Below, in pieces: positions 43,143-51,657 of a stretch of 64,000 nucleotides of DNA (its first letter is position 1; every line of letters begins with the position of its first letter). The stretch comes from Rubellimicrobium roseum. Lineage in GTDB: Bacteria; Pseudomonadota; Alphaproteobacteria; Rhodobacterales; Rhodobacteraceae. The notes below the pieces were generated by a model. That model was not told where the DNA came from, made no database searches, and was given only the letters and a program-made list of their open reading frames with translations. Location of the stretch: the NCBI RefSeq assembly GCF_006152145.1, contig NZ_VDFV01000008.1:62001-126000 (forward strand), given 5' to 3'. The position numbers and the translations under genes are program-made.

Positions 43143-44420
43143 GTGAAAAAGCTCTTGCTGTCTACCGCCCTCTTCGGCGTGGTGGGCCTCCCCGCTCTCG
43201 CCCAGGACCAGACGACCACGGCCCCCGAAACCGCCCAGGATCCCGCGACGATGCAGGATCCGGCCATGGCCCAGACGCAGCAGGTGTTCCGTGAGGCCCC
43301 CGAGGCGCTCGAGATGCGCGCCTCCAGCTTCATGGGGATGAACATCTATGCCACAGAGACGCCGATCGAGGCCGACGAATATGCCGGCCTGCAGCAGGAT
43401 TGGGAAAGCGTCGGGGACGTCGGCGACCTGATCCTGTCCCGCGACGGGCAGGTCCAGGCGGTCATCGTCGACGTGGGCGGCTTCCTCGGGATCGGCGCCC
43501 GCGAGGTCGCGATCCGGATGGCTGACATCCGCATGGTGTCCGACAGCGCAACGGCCGAGGAGGTCGACGACTTCTTCCTCGTCGTGAACGCCACGCGCGA
43601 GCAGTTCGAGAACGCGCCCGAGTATCCGGGGGTGCAGAACGCGCAGGCCACGAGTGAGGAACTGGCCCAACAGACCGGCGAGACCATCGACGAAGGCGCT
43701 TCCAGCATGGCGGCGGCGGGTGCCGCGGCCGGAGCCGCCGCCGGCGCGGCGGTCGGCACGGCCGTCGAAGGAGCCGAGAACGCCGGCGAGCAGATCGCCG
43801 ACACCACGGGTGACGCCGCCACGGCGGCCGGCGAGACCGTCGAGCAGACGGGCGAGGCCATGACCGAAACCGAGATGGAGGTCGAGCAGACGGCCCAGGC
43901 CGCGACCGACGAAGCGGCCGGCGGCACCGCCACGACCGACGAGACCACGGCGACCGGCGAGCAGATGGCCACTACCGAAGGTGACGTCACAACCGTCGAG
44001 GGCGGGACCACGACGATCACCGAGGTCACGCCCGAGCAGACCGCCACCGCGGAAGGCACGACCGAGGAGGTGACCAACACCGAGCAGACCTCGGCCGAAG
44101 CCCGCACCCCCGTCGAGCGCGAAGGCTTCGTCGTCGCTCCCGCCGAGGACCTGACCGCCGATCGGCTCCAGGGTGCCGCGGTCTATGACGTCAACGACGA
44201 ACGCATCGGCGAAGTGGGCGACATCGTCCTGAGCGCGGATGGTCAGGTCCAGGATCTCGTCGTGGATATCGGCGGCTTCCTCGGCATCGGCGAGAAGCCG
44301 GTGGCGCTGGGCATGAACTCGGTCGACATCCTCCGCCAGGACGGCGGCGAGGAGATCCGGGTCTACGTGTCGCAGACCCAGGAGGAGCTTGAAGCGCTGC
44401 CGAACTACGAGGCCCAGTGA
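43143..44420 (+). CDS. secreted protein with two PRC-barrel domains
   Basis: A 425-residue protein with a GTG start (GGGAG 8 nt before) and signal peptide (1-21, cleavage after LPALA). Two PRC-barrel domains, about 60-145 and 325-415, share the core VGDLILSRDGQVQAVIVDVG and GFLGIGAREVAI / VGDIVLSADGQVQ with GFLGIGEKPVAL, so they arose by duplication. A 170-residue low-complexity linker rich in Ala, Thr and Glu joins them; a small AGAAAGAAAGAAVG stretch might contact membranes. Function unknown, likely an envelope stress protein. An exact EcfG promoter precedes it. Confidence 0.88.
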   Translation: MKKLLLSTALFGVVGLPALAQDQTTTAPETAQDPATMQDPAMAQTQQVFREAPEALEMRASSFMGMNIYATETPIEADEYAGLQQDWESVGDVGDLILSRDGQVQAVIVDVGGFLGIGAREVAIRMADIRMVSDSATAEEVDDFFLVVNATREQFENAPEYPGVQNAQATSEELAQQTGETIDEGASSMAAAGAAAGAAAGAAVGTAVEGAENAGEQIADTTGDAATAAGETVEQTGEAMTETEMEVEQTAQAATDEAAGGTATTDETTATGEQMATTEGDVTTVEGGTTTITEVTPEQTATAEGTTEEVTNTEQTSAEARTPVEREGFVVAPAEDLTADRLQGAAVYDVNDERIGEVGDIVLSADGQVQDLVVDIGGFLGIGEKPVALGMNSVDILRQDGGEEIRVYVSQTQEELEALPNYEAQ

Positions 44421-44439
44421 CTTCGTCGAGCCTGACCGA

Positions 44440-44470
44440 GGGGGTCCGCGCCTTGCGCGGGCCCCCTTGT
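44440..44470 (+). terminator. terminator after the PRC-barrel gene
   Basis: GGGGGTCCGCGC and GCGCGGGCCCCC pair over 12 bp with one U-G wobble and a 3-nt loop, followed by TTGT, 19 nt past the stop. Confidence 0.65.
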
Positions 44471-44488
44471 CCTGCGGCTCACTCTGGC

Positions 44489-44513
44489 GGAACCGTCACG
44501 GAGAGCGGGAGTT
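44489..44513 (+). promoter_or_regulatory. weak sigma-EcfG-like site ahead of the yihY-like gene
   Basis: GGAAC (44489-44493), 16 nt, AGTT (44510-44513). One mismatch to CGTT; 108 nt before the start. Reported because the surrounding genes carry exact sites. Confidence 0.3.
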
Positions 44514-44621
44514 GCTCGCTTGACGGGTCGACCCGCCCCGCGAAAAGGCGCAGCATGAGTCCCATCGCGGTTCAGGTCGCCCGAACCACGACGTGCCCTG
44601 TGTGACGGAGGAGCGACGCCG

Positions 44622-45506
44622 GTGGGACGCGCCCTTGCCGCCTTCTGGTACATCTGGGACGTGATGGACCGGCTGAACCTCAGCCTGATCGCGGCGGGCG
44701 TCGGCTTCTTCGCCATGCTGTCGCTCTTTCCCGCCTTGGCCGCGATCGTGCTGATCTGGAGCTGGATCGCCGATCCCGCGCAGATCAACGCGCTCCTGGA
44801 CATCGCGGCCGAGGTCGTGCCCCCGGAGGTGCATGGCGCCATCATGAACCGGCTGGCCGGCGTCATCAACGCCGGCAGCAGCGGCGGAATCGGAACGGCG
44901 ACCTTCGTCTCGCTTCTGGTGGCGCTCTGGTCGGCGAGGGCCGGGGTGTCGGCGCTGATCCGGGGGCTTAACGCCGCCTACGACATCGGCCACCGGCAGA
45001 GCATCCTGCGCCGCTACATGGCCGATATCGGCGTGACGCTGGCGCTGTGCGGGCTCACCTTCGTGGCCATCGCCCTGGTGGTGATCGCCCCCATCGTCAT
45101 CACCATCCTGCCGCTCGGCCCTTGGGTCAGCATCGCGGCCGAGATCACGCGCTGGATCGTGGCCATCGGCGTCATCATGGTCACGCTGGGAATCGTCTAC
45201 CGCTATGGTCCGAACCGGCGCGGGCATCGGCCGAAATGGATCACGCCCGGCGCCGTCGTGGCCACCGTGCTCTGGATGGTGATGTCGGTCGCCTTTGGCG
45301 TCTACCTGCGCAACTTCGCTCATTACAACGAGGTCTACGGCTCGCTCGGGGCGGCCGTGGCGCTGCTGATGTGGTTCTACCTGTCGGCCTATGTGGTGCT
45401 GATGGGCGGCTGCCTGAACGCCGCTATCGAAGCGGGCGGCGCGGAACGGCTCCAGCACGACCTTGCCGTGCAGGAAGCGCGCGAGGTGCAGGCGCGGGCG
45501 GGCTGA
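44622..45506 (+). CDS. YihY/BrkB family membrane protein
   Basis: A 294-residue protein with six transmembrane helices and the family landmarks AAGVGFFAMLSLFPALAAIV (about 24-43), SARAGVSALIRGLNAAYDI and the C-terminal NEVYGSLGAAVALLMWFYLSAYVVLMGGCLNAAIE. Once misnamed RNase BN, its function is unknown. GTG start with GGAGGAG 8 nt before. It ends 4 nt from the convergent metallopeptidase. Confidence 0.93.
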   Translation: MGRALAAFWYIWDVMDRLNLSLIAAGVGFFAMLSLFPALAAIVLIWSWIADPAQINALLDIAAEVVPPEVHGAIMNRLAGVINAGSSGGIGTATFVSLLVALWSARAGVSALIRGLNAAYDIGHRQSILRRYMADIGVTLALCGLTFVAIALVVIAPIVITILPLGPWVSIAAEITRWIVAIGVIMVTLGIVYRYGPNRRGHRPKWITPGAVVATVLWMVMSVAFGVYLRNFAHYNEVYGSLGAAVALLMWFYLSAYVVLMGGCLNAAIEAGGAERLQHDLAVQEAREVQARAG

Positions 45507-45510
45507 CGGC

Positions 45511-46488
45511 TCAGGCCGCCGCGCGCAGGCGCTCCGCGAGGAGGCCATGGACGAAGCCCAGCTTCCTCACCACGCCCGGCGCGATCACGAAGGGATAAAG
45601 ATCGGGCTGGCCCAGCGCCCGGCTCATCGCATTCATGGCCACCGACAGCCGACCCCAAGCCTCGACGAGCGGCTCGACAGGGCCCGGCGCAAAGGGATCG
45701 GGGCCGCCGGACAGTTCATGGGCCTGCGCCGTCTCCAGCCCGTCCGTCATATGGAGCCAGTGCGCGAAGGTCTCGGCGAAGTCCTCCCAGGGATGCGCGG
45801 TGGCGTAGGCCGATACATGCGTGTCCTCCCATCGCTCCGGCGCGCCCTCGGCATAATGACGCTTCAGGGCCTCCCCGTAGTCCTGGTCCGGGTTGCCGAA
45901 GAGCGCATCGAAGGCGGCGCGGCGCCCGCCCTCCTCCACCAGCACGTCGAAGTAGAAATGACCCACCTCGTGGCGGCAGTGGCCCAAAAGTGTGCGGTAG
46001 CGCTCGCCCATCCCCAACCGCATGGCCTCGCGCCGGTCGTCGTCCGCCTCGGCCACGTTGAGCGTGACCTGCCCGTTGTCGTGGCCCGTCAGCACCTGCT
46101 CCACCGTTCCGTCGGAGCGGGTCTCGTCGGCGAGGAGACGGAAGGTCAGCCGGTTCCCCGCCCGCGACACCAGTGGCAGGTCGAGCCGCAGGAGCATGTA
46201 GGCCAGGCGCCGCTTGGCCTCCTCGATCCGGCGCCAGCGAAGGAGGTTGCCCGGCACCGACAGGTCCGGGATCACCGTGGTCATGGCGCAGGAGGCGCAG
46301 AGCGCGCCCTCGGCCGCCGCGAGCCAGTTGCAGTCGATCGACTCGCGGTTGGCGCAGGGCGTGCGTCCCCGGACGGTCACAAGCGCGAGGGCCTGGGGAT
46401 CGTAGGCGACCTCCGTCCCGCAGCGAAGGCAGGACAGGTTGCCGAAGAACAGGTCGGCCTGGCAGGTGGGGCAGGCAAAGCGTCGCAT
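45511..46488 (-). CDS. zinc-ribbon metallopeptidase (PF15887-like)
   Basis: A 325-residue protein. The N-terminal zinc ribbon is CPTC (6-9) and CLRC (20-23), with a second Cys set 45-67 (CANRESIDC, CASC). The peptidase part has HEVGH (173-177) in GHCRHEVGHFYFD and a downstream HPWEDFAETFAHWLHM supplying further ligands. This arrangement fits the family called putative zinc-binding metallo-peptidase. Cytoplasmic, no signal peptide. An exact EcfG promoter lies 49 nt upstream, implying stress control. Confidence 0.9.
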   Translation of the reverse strand: MRRFACPTCQADLFFGNLSCLRCGTEVAYDPQALALVTVRGRTPCANRESIDCNWLAAAEGALCASCAMTTVIPDLSVPGNLLRWRRIEEAKRRLAYMLLRLDLPLVSRAGNRLTFRLLADETRSDGTVEQVLTGHDNGQVTLNVAEADDDRREAMRLGMGERYRTLLGHCRHEVGHFYFDVLVEEGGRRAAFDALFGNPDQDYGEALKRHYAEGAPERWEDTHVSAYATAHPWEDFAETFAHWLHMTDGLETAQAHELSGGPDPFAPGPVEPLVEAWGRLSVAMNAMSRALGQPDLYPFVIAPGVVRKLGFVHGLLAERLRAAA

Positions 46489-46536
46489 GCTGTCCTCGTC
46501 GTGGGGGCGTGCCGAGGGCGTGCCTCGGCGGCGTCA

Positions 46537-46561
46537 AACGTCCCTCGGCCTAACGGGTTCC
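46537..46561 (-). promoter_or_regulatory. sigma-EcfG promoter of the metallopeptidase gene
   Basis: Minus strand GGAAC (46561-46557), 16 nt, CGTT (46540-46537), 48 nt before the start codon. Exact consensus. Confidence 0.75.
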
Positions 46562-46615
46562 GCCCCGGGCGCGGCAGGGGTTGCATGTGACACCACGCCG
46601 TGACCCCTCGCCTGC

Positions 46616-46640
46616 GGAACTTGGCCTCTGCCCGCGCGTT
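46616..46640 (+). promoter_or_regulatory. sigma-EcfG promoter of two small genes
   Basis: GGAAC (46616-46620), 16 nt, CGTT (46637-46640), 52 nt before a GTG start. Exact consensus; back-to-back with the opposite promoter at 46537-46561. Confidence 0.75.
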
Positions 46641-46692
46641 TCGACGTCAATCCGTCATGGACCGTCTTTCCCCTCAGCCGCCGGAGGTTTCC

Positions 46693-46827
46693 GTGCCCGC
46701 TCTCCTTTCGTTCCTTTTTGCCCGCTTGGCCGATCTCCTCTCCCCGTCCGGGACCCGGCCCGATCTGGTTCCGATCCCGATCAGCCGCGAGGACCGCAAT
46801 GGCGTTCGCCGCGATAACCGACACTGA
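46693..46827 (+). CDS. 44-residue stress-associated micro-protein
   Basis: A GTG-started frame with an excellent ribosome site (GGAGG, 5 nt before). The product begins with an amphipathic PALLSFLFARLADLLSP and ends in a charged RPDLVPIPISREDRNGVRRD tail. No domain recognised. It is the first frame after an exact EcfG promoter and overlaps the next gene by 29 nt in another frame. Too short for routine calling, so moderate confidence. Confidence 0.5.
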   Translation: MPALLSFLFARLADLLSPSGTRPDLVPIPISREDRNGVRRDNRH

Positions 46828-47152
46828 CGCGGCACGGCCGCCGACGTTGGGATTGTACGCGATGAACCCGCTGACCACCGTTCTGGCCATGCTTGCGGCC
46901 ACGGTGGCGACCGGACCGTTCCTCGTCGCCGCCTTCGCGCTCGGGCTCTACGGATGGCCGAGCGTCCTCATTGCCCTTGGGTTGGGCGGCTTTGCGGCCC
47001 TTGCCCTAGCTTGGCGAATCGAGGCCGAGATCAAGCGTCAGGATCCGGCCTGGGACGAACGGCGCGACTGTGCGCGGCCTTTCGCGCCCGTGCGGACGCG
47101 CGTGGACGACCGGCGCGACCGTTTCGATCCCCGCCACCATTGGCGCCGTTGA
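46799..47152 (+). CDS. small two-helix membrane protein
   Basis: A 117-residue protein, with GAGG 6 nt before the ATG at 46799. A later ATG at 46862 is possible. Two transmembrane helices (about 22-45 and 49-70) are followed by an Arg/Asp-rich cytoplasmic tail (DDRRDRFDPRHHWRR). No known domain. It sits downstream of the EcfG promoter at 46616. Confidence 0.6.
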   Translation: MAFAAITDTDAARPPTLGLYAMNPLTTVLAMLAATVATGPFLVAAFALGLYGWPSVLIALGLGGFAALALAWRIEAEIKRQDPAWDERRDCARPFAPVRTRVDDRRDRFDPRHHWRR

Positions 47153-47188
47153 GCCCCTGATCATTGCCCGGCGTGCCCGCCCTGCCGG

Positions 47189-47213
47189 GGAACCGCCGGG
47201 CACAGCGTGCGTT
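47189..47213 (+). promoter_or_regulatory. sigma-EcfG promoter of the DUF3618 operon
   Basis: GGAAC (47189-47193), 16 nt, CGTT (47210-47213). Exact consensus, about 125 nt upstream of the first start codon, so the mRNA has a long leader. Confidence 0.72.
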
Positions 47214-47337
47214 TGGCCCCCGTCACGACCCTCTCACGACCCTGCGACCCGCCGCGGATGCGGTGACGCGTCGCCGCCGACCCATCCGGGACAGGCCAGG
47301 GACCGGCGGACCGGGTCGAACCCACAAGGAGATCCCG

Positions 47338-48279
47338 ATGAGCGACACCAGCATGAGCGACTCGACCACCGGCCAAGGCTCTCAAGGCACCTCGACGACC
47401 GGGCTTTCGGGGTCGGGAAGCGACACGATGCAGCAGGTGAAGTCCAAGGCCATGGACGCTGTCTCGCGCGGCACCGAGGCGGCGCGCAGCCAAGCGATGA
47501 GCCAGGCCGAGACCGCCAAGGACGCGCTGGCCGACACGGGCGAGCGGCTGGCCCAGTCGCTCCGCAGCGCCGTGGACGGCGGTGACGACTCGATCCAGGC
47601 GCGCCTCATGGCCGCGGCCGCCGACAGCGTGTCGGAATGGTCGGACCAGCTTCGCGGGCGCAACTTCCAGGACCTGCTGCGGCAGACCGAGTCCTTCGCG
47701 CGCCGCAATCCCGGTGCCTTCGTCGCAGCGGCGGCGCTGGCGGGCTTCGCGCTGGCGCGCTTCGCCCGTGCGTCCTCCTCGTCCGGGTCGTCCTCCTACG
47801 GCAGCAGCCAAGACTCCTACGGCGGTGCCTATGGGATGGAATCGGGCGCGACGGGCGGCCAGTCCTACGGCTCCTATGGCAGCTCCGGCAGCATGGGCGG
47901 CACGATGGGCTCCGGCGGCCAGTCCTACGGAGGTTCGGGGATGGGCGGGGCCTCGGGCTTCGGCAGCTCCACCCGGATGGGCGGCATGGAGAGCAGTGGC
48001 ATGGGCGCCACCGGCGACATGGGCGGCTCCTCGGGCTCGGGTCTGGGCTCGGGCGGCAGCTACGCCGGGGCGGGCTCCTACGGCGTGGGAACCGGGGCGG
48101 GCTACGCCGCGGGACGTCCCGGCGTGAGCACCACCGGAATGAGCACCCATGACGACGATGGCGACGAGGCAGGCTCGATTGCCGACGATGGCCTGGGCGG
48201 CGGCTCGGCTTCGGGCGGCACCGGAAGCGCCACCCCGTTCTCGTCGGGCGACTCGTCCAGCACCGACCGGAACAGGTAG
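47338..48279 (+). CDS. Gly/Ser-rich protein of the nutrient-deprivation-induced type
   Basis: A 313-residue protein. Residues 30-110 are helical and amphipathic (MQQVKSKAMDAVSRG, RLAQSLRSAVDGG), then one hydrophobic helix (GAFVAAAALAGFALARFA, about 127-144) and a 150-residue low-complexity tail rich in Gly, Ser, Tyr and Met. Similar proteins precede holin-X and DUF3618 genes in rhizobia and methylobacteria. Probably a stress-related envelope protein. AAGGAG precedes the ATG. Confidence 0.75.
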   Translation: MSDTSMSDSTTGQGSQGTSTTGLSGSGSDTMQQVKSKAMDAVSRGTEAARSQAMSQAETAKDALADTGERLAQSLRSAVDGGDDSIQARLMAAAADSVSEWSDQLRGRNFQDLLRQTESFARRNPGAFVAAAALAGFALARFARASSSSGSSSYGSSQDSYGGAYGMESGATGGQSYGSYGSSGSMGGTMGSGGQSYGGSGMGGASGFGSSTRMGGMESSGMGATGDMGGSSGSGLGSGGSYAGAGSYGVGTGAGYAAGRPGVSTTGMSTHDDDGDEAGSIADDGLGGGSASGGTGSATPFSSGDSSSTDRNR

Positions 48280-48285
48280 GTCGCG

Positions 48286-48696
48286 ATGAGCTTCGACCCC
48301 GACTCCCGTCCGACGGGCTCGCTCCTTAGCGATGCGGTGAACCAGCTCACCCGCCTCGTGCGGGGCGAAGTCGCGCTCGCGAAGGCCGAGGTGGCCCAGA
48401 ATATCAAGAGCGCCGGCTTGGGCGTCGGCCTCCTCGCGGGGGCCGCCATCCTCGTGCTGGTGGCGCTGAACGTGCTGGCGGCCGCCCTGGTGGCTGCCTT
48501 GGCCGAGTGGCTCGGCCCGGGCTGGGCCGCGCTGCTGGTCGGCGTGGTCATCCTGGTCGTGGCCCTGATCTTGGCGCTGCGAGGCCTCAACGCCCTCAAA
48601 CCCGAAAACCTGATGCCGAGCCGCACGGTCCACAGCGTGCAGGCCGATGCTCAAACCATCAAGGAGACCGTTGCAAATGGCAACCACAAGCACTGA
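48286..48696 (+). CDS. holin-X/DUF1469 family membrane protein
   Basis: A 136-residue protein with an N-terminal amphipathic region (LLSDAVNQLTRLVRGEVALAKAE) and two transmembrane helices (about 43-68 and 76-100), matching the putative actinobacterial holin-X family (PF07332). Despite the name there is no phage context. It overlaps the DUF3618 gene by 20 nt. Confidence 0.85.
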   Translation: MSFDPDSRPTGSLLSDAVNQLTRLVRGEVALAKAEVAQNIKSAGLGVGLLAGAAILVLVALNVLAAALVAALAEWLGPGWAALLVGVVILVVALILALRGLNALKPENLMPSRTVHSVQADAQTIKETVANGNHKH

Positions 48697-49885
48697 CCCG
48701 CGCGACATCGAGGCCGACCTCGAGCGCGAGCGCGCGGCGCTGGCCAGCACGCTCGATACGCTCTCGGATCGCGTCTCGGTGGACAATCTCGCGAAGGAGG
48801 CGCTCGGCATGCTGAAAAGCCATGCCGGGAGCGCCACCCACACGATCGACCACGCCGTCCGGGCCAACCCGCTGGCGGTGGCCCTGATCGGGGCGGGGAT
48901 TGCCTGGATGTTCGTCGGTCCCAAGGTCATGGGCGGCTCGTCCAAGGGGTCCAGCCAAGGATCCGGCTACGGCGCGACGACGGGCTCGACCTCGTCGCAG
49001 CCCTACGTCACGCGCGCCTATGGCGGCAGCCTCCAGCATGACGACGACGCCTGGGCCGGCTCGGGCGCGGGACGCACGGATTATGGCCGCGTGGGCTACG
49101 TGCCGTCCGACGAGGACGATGACCACGCGTGGTCGCGCGAGGCCACGGGCCTGCGGGCCCGCGCCTCGGCGGCGCTGCGCCGGATCGAGGAAGAGGCGAA
49201 GTCCTACTACGACAGCCTTCGCAATGCCCTGCCCGGCAGTTCCTCGTCCGACCAGCCGCGCGACTTCGACGCCGAGCGGCAGTCGGTGCTGTCGAGCTTC
49301 ACGAGTGACCTGCGCTCGCGGCTGTCCATGGGGCTCGACAACCTTCCCGAAGGCTCGCGCCAGCAGATCATCGCCGCGCGCGAACAGGCCTATCGGGCCA
49401 TGCTGCAGGCCGAGCAGACGGGCCGCGACGTGATCCGGGATCCGGGCCGCGCGATGGAGGAGCACCCGCTGGTCGCGGGCGCCGTGGCCTTCGCGCTGGG
49501 TGCGGCAGTGGCGGCGATGCTGCCTTCGACCGATGCCGAGAACCGCGCCTTCGGCGCCGAGCGCGACCGTCTGATGAACGATGCCGCGCGCCTGCTGCGC
49601 GAGGAGCGTGGCCGGATGTCCCAGATCGCGGGCTCTCTGGGCCAAGAGGTGCGGGCCGTGGCGCAGGAGACGGTGGAGGCCGTGACCGACACCGTGACCC
49701 ACAAGGTGCAGGATGCCGCCGGTCGCGTGACCGAGCGCGCCTCCGAGGAGTTCAAGACGGCGCACGGCGGCTCGGGCTCGTCGGGGGCGGGCGCCATGGG
49801 CGGAACCGGCACAGCCGGCTCGGGCTCGATGGGTTCGGGCACTTCCGCCACGGGTCGCGGACCGGGCGATCCGGTCATCGGCTGA
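48677..49885 (+). CDS. DUF3618 domain protein
   Basis: A 402-residue protein beginning with the DUF3618 motif DPRDIEADLERERAALASTLDTL (about 7-29, split at the middle Glu). Hydrophobic helices at about 66-80 (VALIGAGIAWMFVG) and 265-282 (VAGAVAFALGAAVAAML) flank long charged helical stretches, and the tail is Gly/Ser-rich. Last gene of the EcfG-controlled three-gene operon. Function unknown. Confidence 0.82.
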   Translation: MATTSTDPRDIEADLERERAALASTLDTLSDRVSVDNLAKEALGMLKSHAGSATHTIDHAVRANPLAVALIGAGIAWMFVGPKVMGGSSKGSSQGSGYGATTGSTSSQPYVTRAYGGSLQHDDDAWAGSGAGRTDYGRVGYVPSDEDDDHAWSREATGLRARASAALRRIEEEAKSYYDSLRNALPGSSSSDQPRDFDAERQSVLSSFTSDLRSRLSMGLDNLPEGSRQQIIAAREQAYRAMLQAEQTGRDVIRDPGRAMEEHPLVAGAVAFALGAAVAAMLPSTDAENRAFGAERDRLMNDAARLLREERGRMSQIAGSLGQEVRAVAQETVEAVTDTVTHKVQDAAGRVTERASEEFKTAHGGSGSSGAGAMGGTGTAGSGSMGSGTSATGRGPGDPVIG

Positions 49886-49910
49886 CGACTGACCCACGGC
49901 AAGGACAGGC

Positions 49911-49938
49911 GACGGCCCGGGTTACCGCCCGGGCCGTC
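49911..49938. terminator. bidirectional terminator between the DUF3618 and PLD genes
   Basis: GACGGCCCGGG and CCCGGGCCGTC form a perfect 11-bp stem with a 6-nt loop midway between two convergent stops. Short T-containing tails on both sides. Confidence 0.7.
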
Positions 49939-49950
49939 TGCCTTCGCGGA

Positions 49951-51603
49951 TCAGACCATCGCCTCGGGAACGCCAGGAAGCGGGCGACCGAACCGCTCGG
50001 CCGCGGCACGGTCATAAGGCAGCAGGAAGCCGTCGCGCCGCTCGGGCGGCAGCCGGGCGTTGTGCAGCGCCAGGGAGCGCCACATGGCGACGGCCTGCCC
50101 CGGATCGAGAAGACGTGGATCGGGCTCGACGGGCAGCCAATGGGACATCACCCGCTCGCGCAAGCGTGCGACCTGGTCCACTTCGGTGAGCAGGAAGCCC
50201 GCTTCGGTGTCCCATCGCAACGACCGGCCGTTCAGGTTGGCCGAGGAGACGATTGCCGCGTCGTCGAAGATCGAGACCTTGGCGTGAATGTAGACGAGCG
50301 GCGCCCCCCGGAGCCGGTCACGGCACAGGGCCAGTTCGGGGGCCACCGGCTCGTCCTCTCCCGAGTAGACCTCGGGCCCGTCCTTGCCTTCAGGACCCGC
50401 CGCCTCAGGACCCGCGCGGCTTGGAGCGGGATCAATGCGAGGCTGCGCAGGGGCACCGACGAAGAGCCGCGGCCCGAAGGCCTCCTTCAGAATGCGCAGG
50501 CAGCGCGCCTGCAGGTACTCGCCGTAGCGCGTGTCGAGCCCCCAGACGCGGCCGAAGGCCACCTCCTCGGGCGCGGCAGGCAGGATCAGGATCAGGCTCA
50601 GCCCGGGCTTCTCGCGCGCTGCGCGGGCCAGACTGCGTGCAAGTCCGGTGTCACGGAAGAACTGCGTCTCCAAGTAGATCAGCCGCTGGGCGCGGCCGGC
50701 CAGCATCTCGTGGGCGTCCAGGATCTCGTGTCGCACCGACTCGGGCCAGAAGCCGCCCCAAGAAGCGGTGCGCGCCCGCGACAGGGTCCGCAGGAGCCTC
50801 CGTTGCGGATGCGGCGGCATCAGGCCGGCGGTGAAGGACCGGAAGCTTTCCAGATGCGCCTGCGCCTCGGCCACCACCGGCCCCTCGACCATGAGTTGGA
50901 GATCCTGCCAGGTCTCCTCGCCGGGGCGGTCGTGCCTGGGAGTGTCCCAACGCCTCTCGTCGAGGTCAAGCCCGCCGATGTAGAGCCGCCGCCGGTCGAA
51001 GACTGCGAGCTTCTGGTGATGCGTCGCGGGATGAAGTCGTGGCAGGCGCCAGGGCCGGGCCTGGACCCGCCCTCTGCCGTCCAGGAACAGGAGATCCGCA
51101 AGCCCCGGCATGTCGCGCAGAGCCGCGCGGCGCTGGGCCGGATCGCGGGCATTGAGCCAGCGCGCGGTGCGCGACAGGCTGAGGGCGACCTGCGGCCAGA
51201 GCACCAGACGCGGCAGGACACCCGTCACCGCCGGATGCAGGGCCGCGCGCACGCGCAGCCGCTCGCCGGCTCCGGCCGCCTCTCCGGCCGCAAGGAGACG
51301 ACGCAACGCGGCCCAAGTCCCGCGATGGAGCGATGGCCGCGCCACGGGATCGAAATCCGTGATGGTCAGGTCGATCGTCACCCCGCGCCGGAGCGTGTGG
51401 ACGATGAGGTCGAACCAGGTCTCGCCCACGGTGCAGGCCTCGGGGCTGTGCAGGCGGGTCCGCAGGTCGAAGATGCGGAACGAGCCCCAGATCTCCGTCC
51501 GCGCCTCCAGCACGGCACGCTCGAACGCCGGATAGGCCTCCGCCGCCGTCAGGAGGATTTGCGTGGTGGTGCGCTCGCGCACCAGCCCGGTCACGTGCTG
51601 CAT
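49951..51603 (-). CDS. phospholipase D-like protein (cardiolipin synthase-type)
   Basis: A 550-residue protein with two HKD motifs: HHQKLAVFD (His 196, Lys 198) followed by IGGLDL, and IHAKVSIFDDAAIVSSANLNGRS (split; His 440, Lys 442). There is no N-terminal membrane helix as in classical Cls. Such proteins cleave or exchange phosphodiester head groups; the substrate may be phospholipid. An exact EcfG promoter with 17-nt spacing lies 27 nt upstream of the ATG at 51603. Confidence 0.92.
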   Translation of the reverse strand: MQHVTGLVRERTTTQILLTAAEAYPAFERAVLEARTEIWGSFRIFDLRTRLHSPEACTVGETWFDLIVHTLRRGVTIDLTITDFDPVARPSLHRGTWAALRRLLAAGEAAGAGERLRVRAALHPAVTGVLPRLVLWPQVALSLSRTARWLNARDPAQRRAALRDMPGLADLLFLDGRGRVQARPWRLPRLHPATHHQKLAVFDRRRLYIGGLDLDERRWDTPRHDRPGEETWQDLQLMVEGPVVAEAQAHLESFRSFTAGLMPPHPQRRLLRTLSRARTASWGGFWPESVRHEILDAHEMLAGRAQRLIYLETQFFRDTGLARSLARAAREKPGLSLILILPAAPEEVAFGRVWGLDTRYGEYLQARCLRILKEAFGPRLFVGAPAQPRIDPAPSRAGPEAAGPEGKDGPEVYSGEDEPVAPELALCRDRLRGAPLVYIHAKVSIFDDAAIVSSANLNGRSLRWDTEAGFLLTEVDQVARLRERVMSHWLPVEPDPRLLDPGQAVAMWRSLALHNARLPPERRDGFLLPYDRAAAERFGRPLPGVPEAMV

Positions 51604-51629
51604 GATCCCGCTCGGTCCGTCGGAACGGG

Positions 51630-51655
51630 AACGGCGCAAGGGGCGCCGCGGTTCC
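51630..51655 (-). promoter_or_regulatory. sigma-EcfG promoter of the PLD-like gene
   Basis: Minus strand GGAAC (51655-51651), 17 nt, CGTT (51633-51630), 27 nt before the start codon. It lies almost entirely in the 54-nt gap after the histidine kinase stop. Confidence 0.75.
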
Positions 51656-51657
51656 GC

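Noticed and set aside
48286-48696. Holin-X family gene as a sign of prophage
   Set aside because: No phage structural, lysis or integration genes nearby; the family is common in non-phage stress operons.
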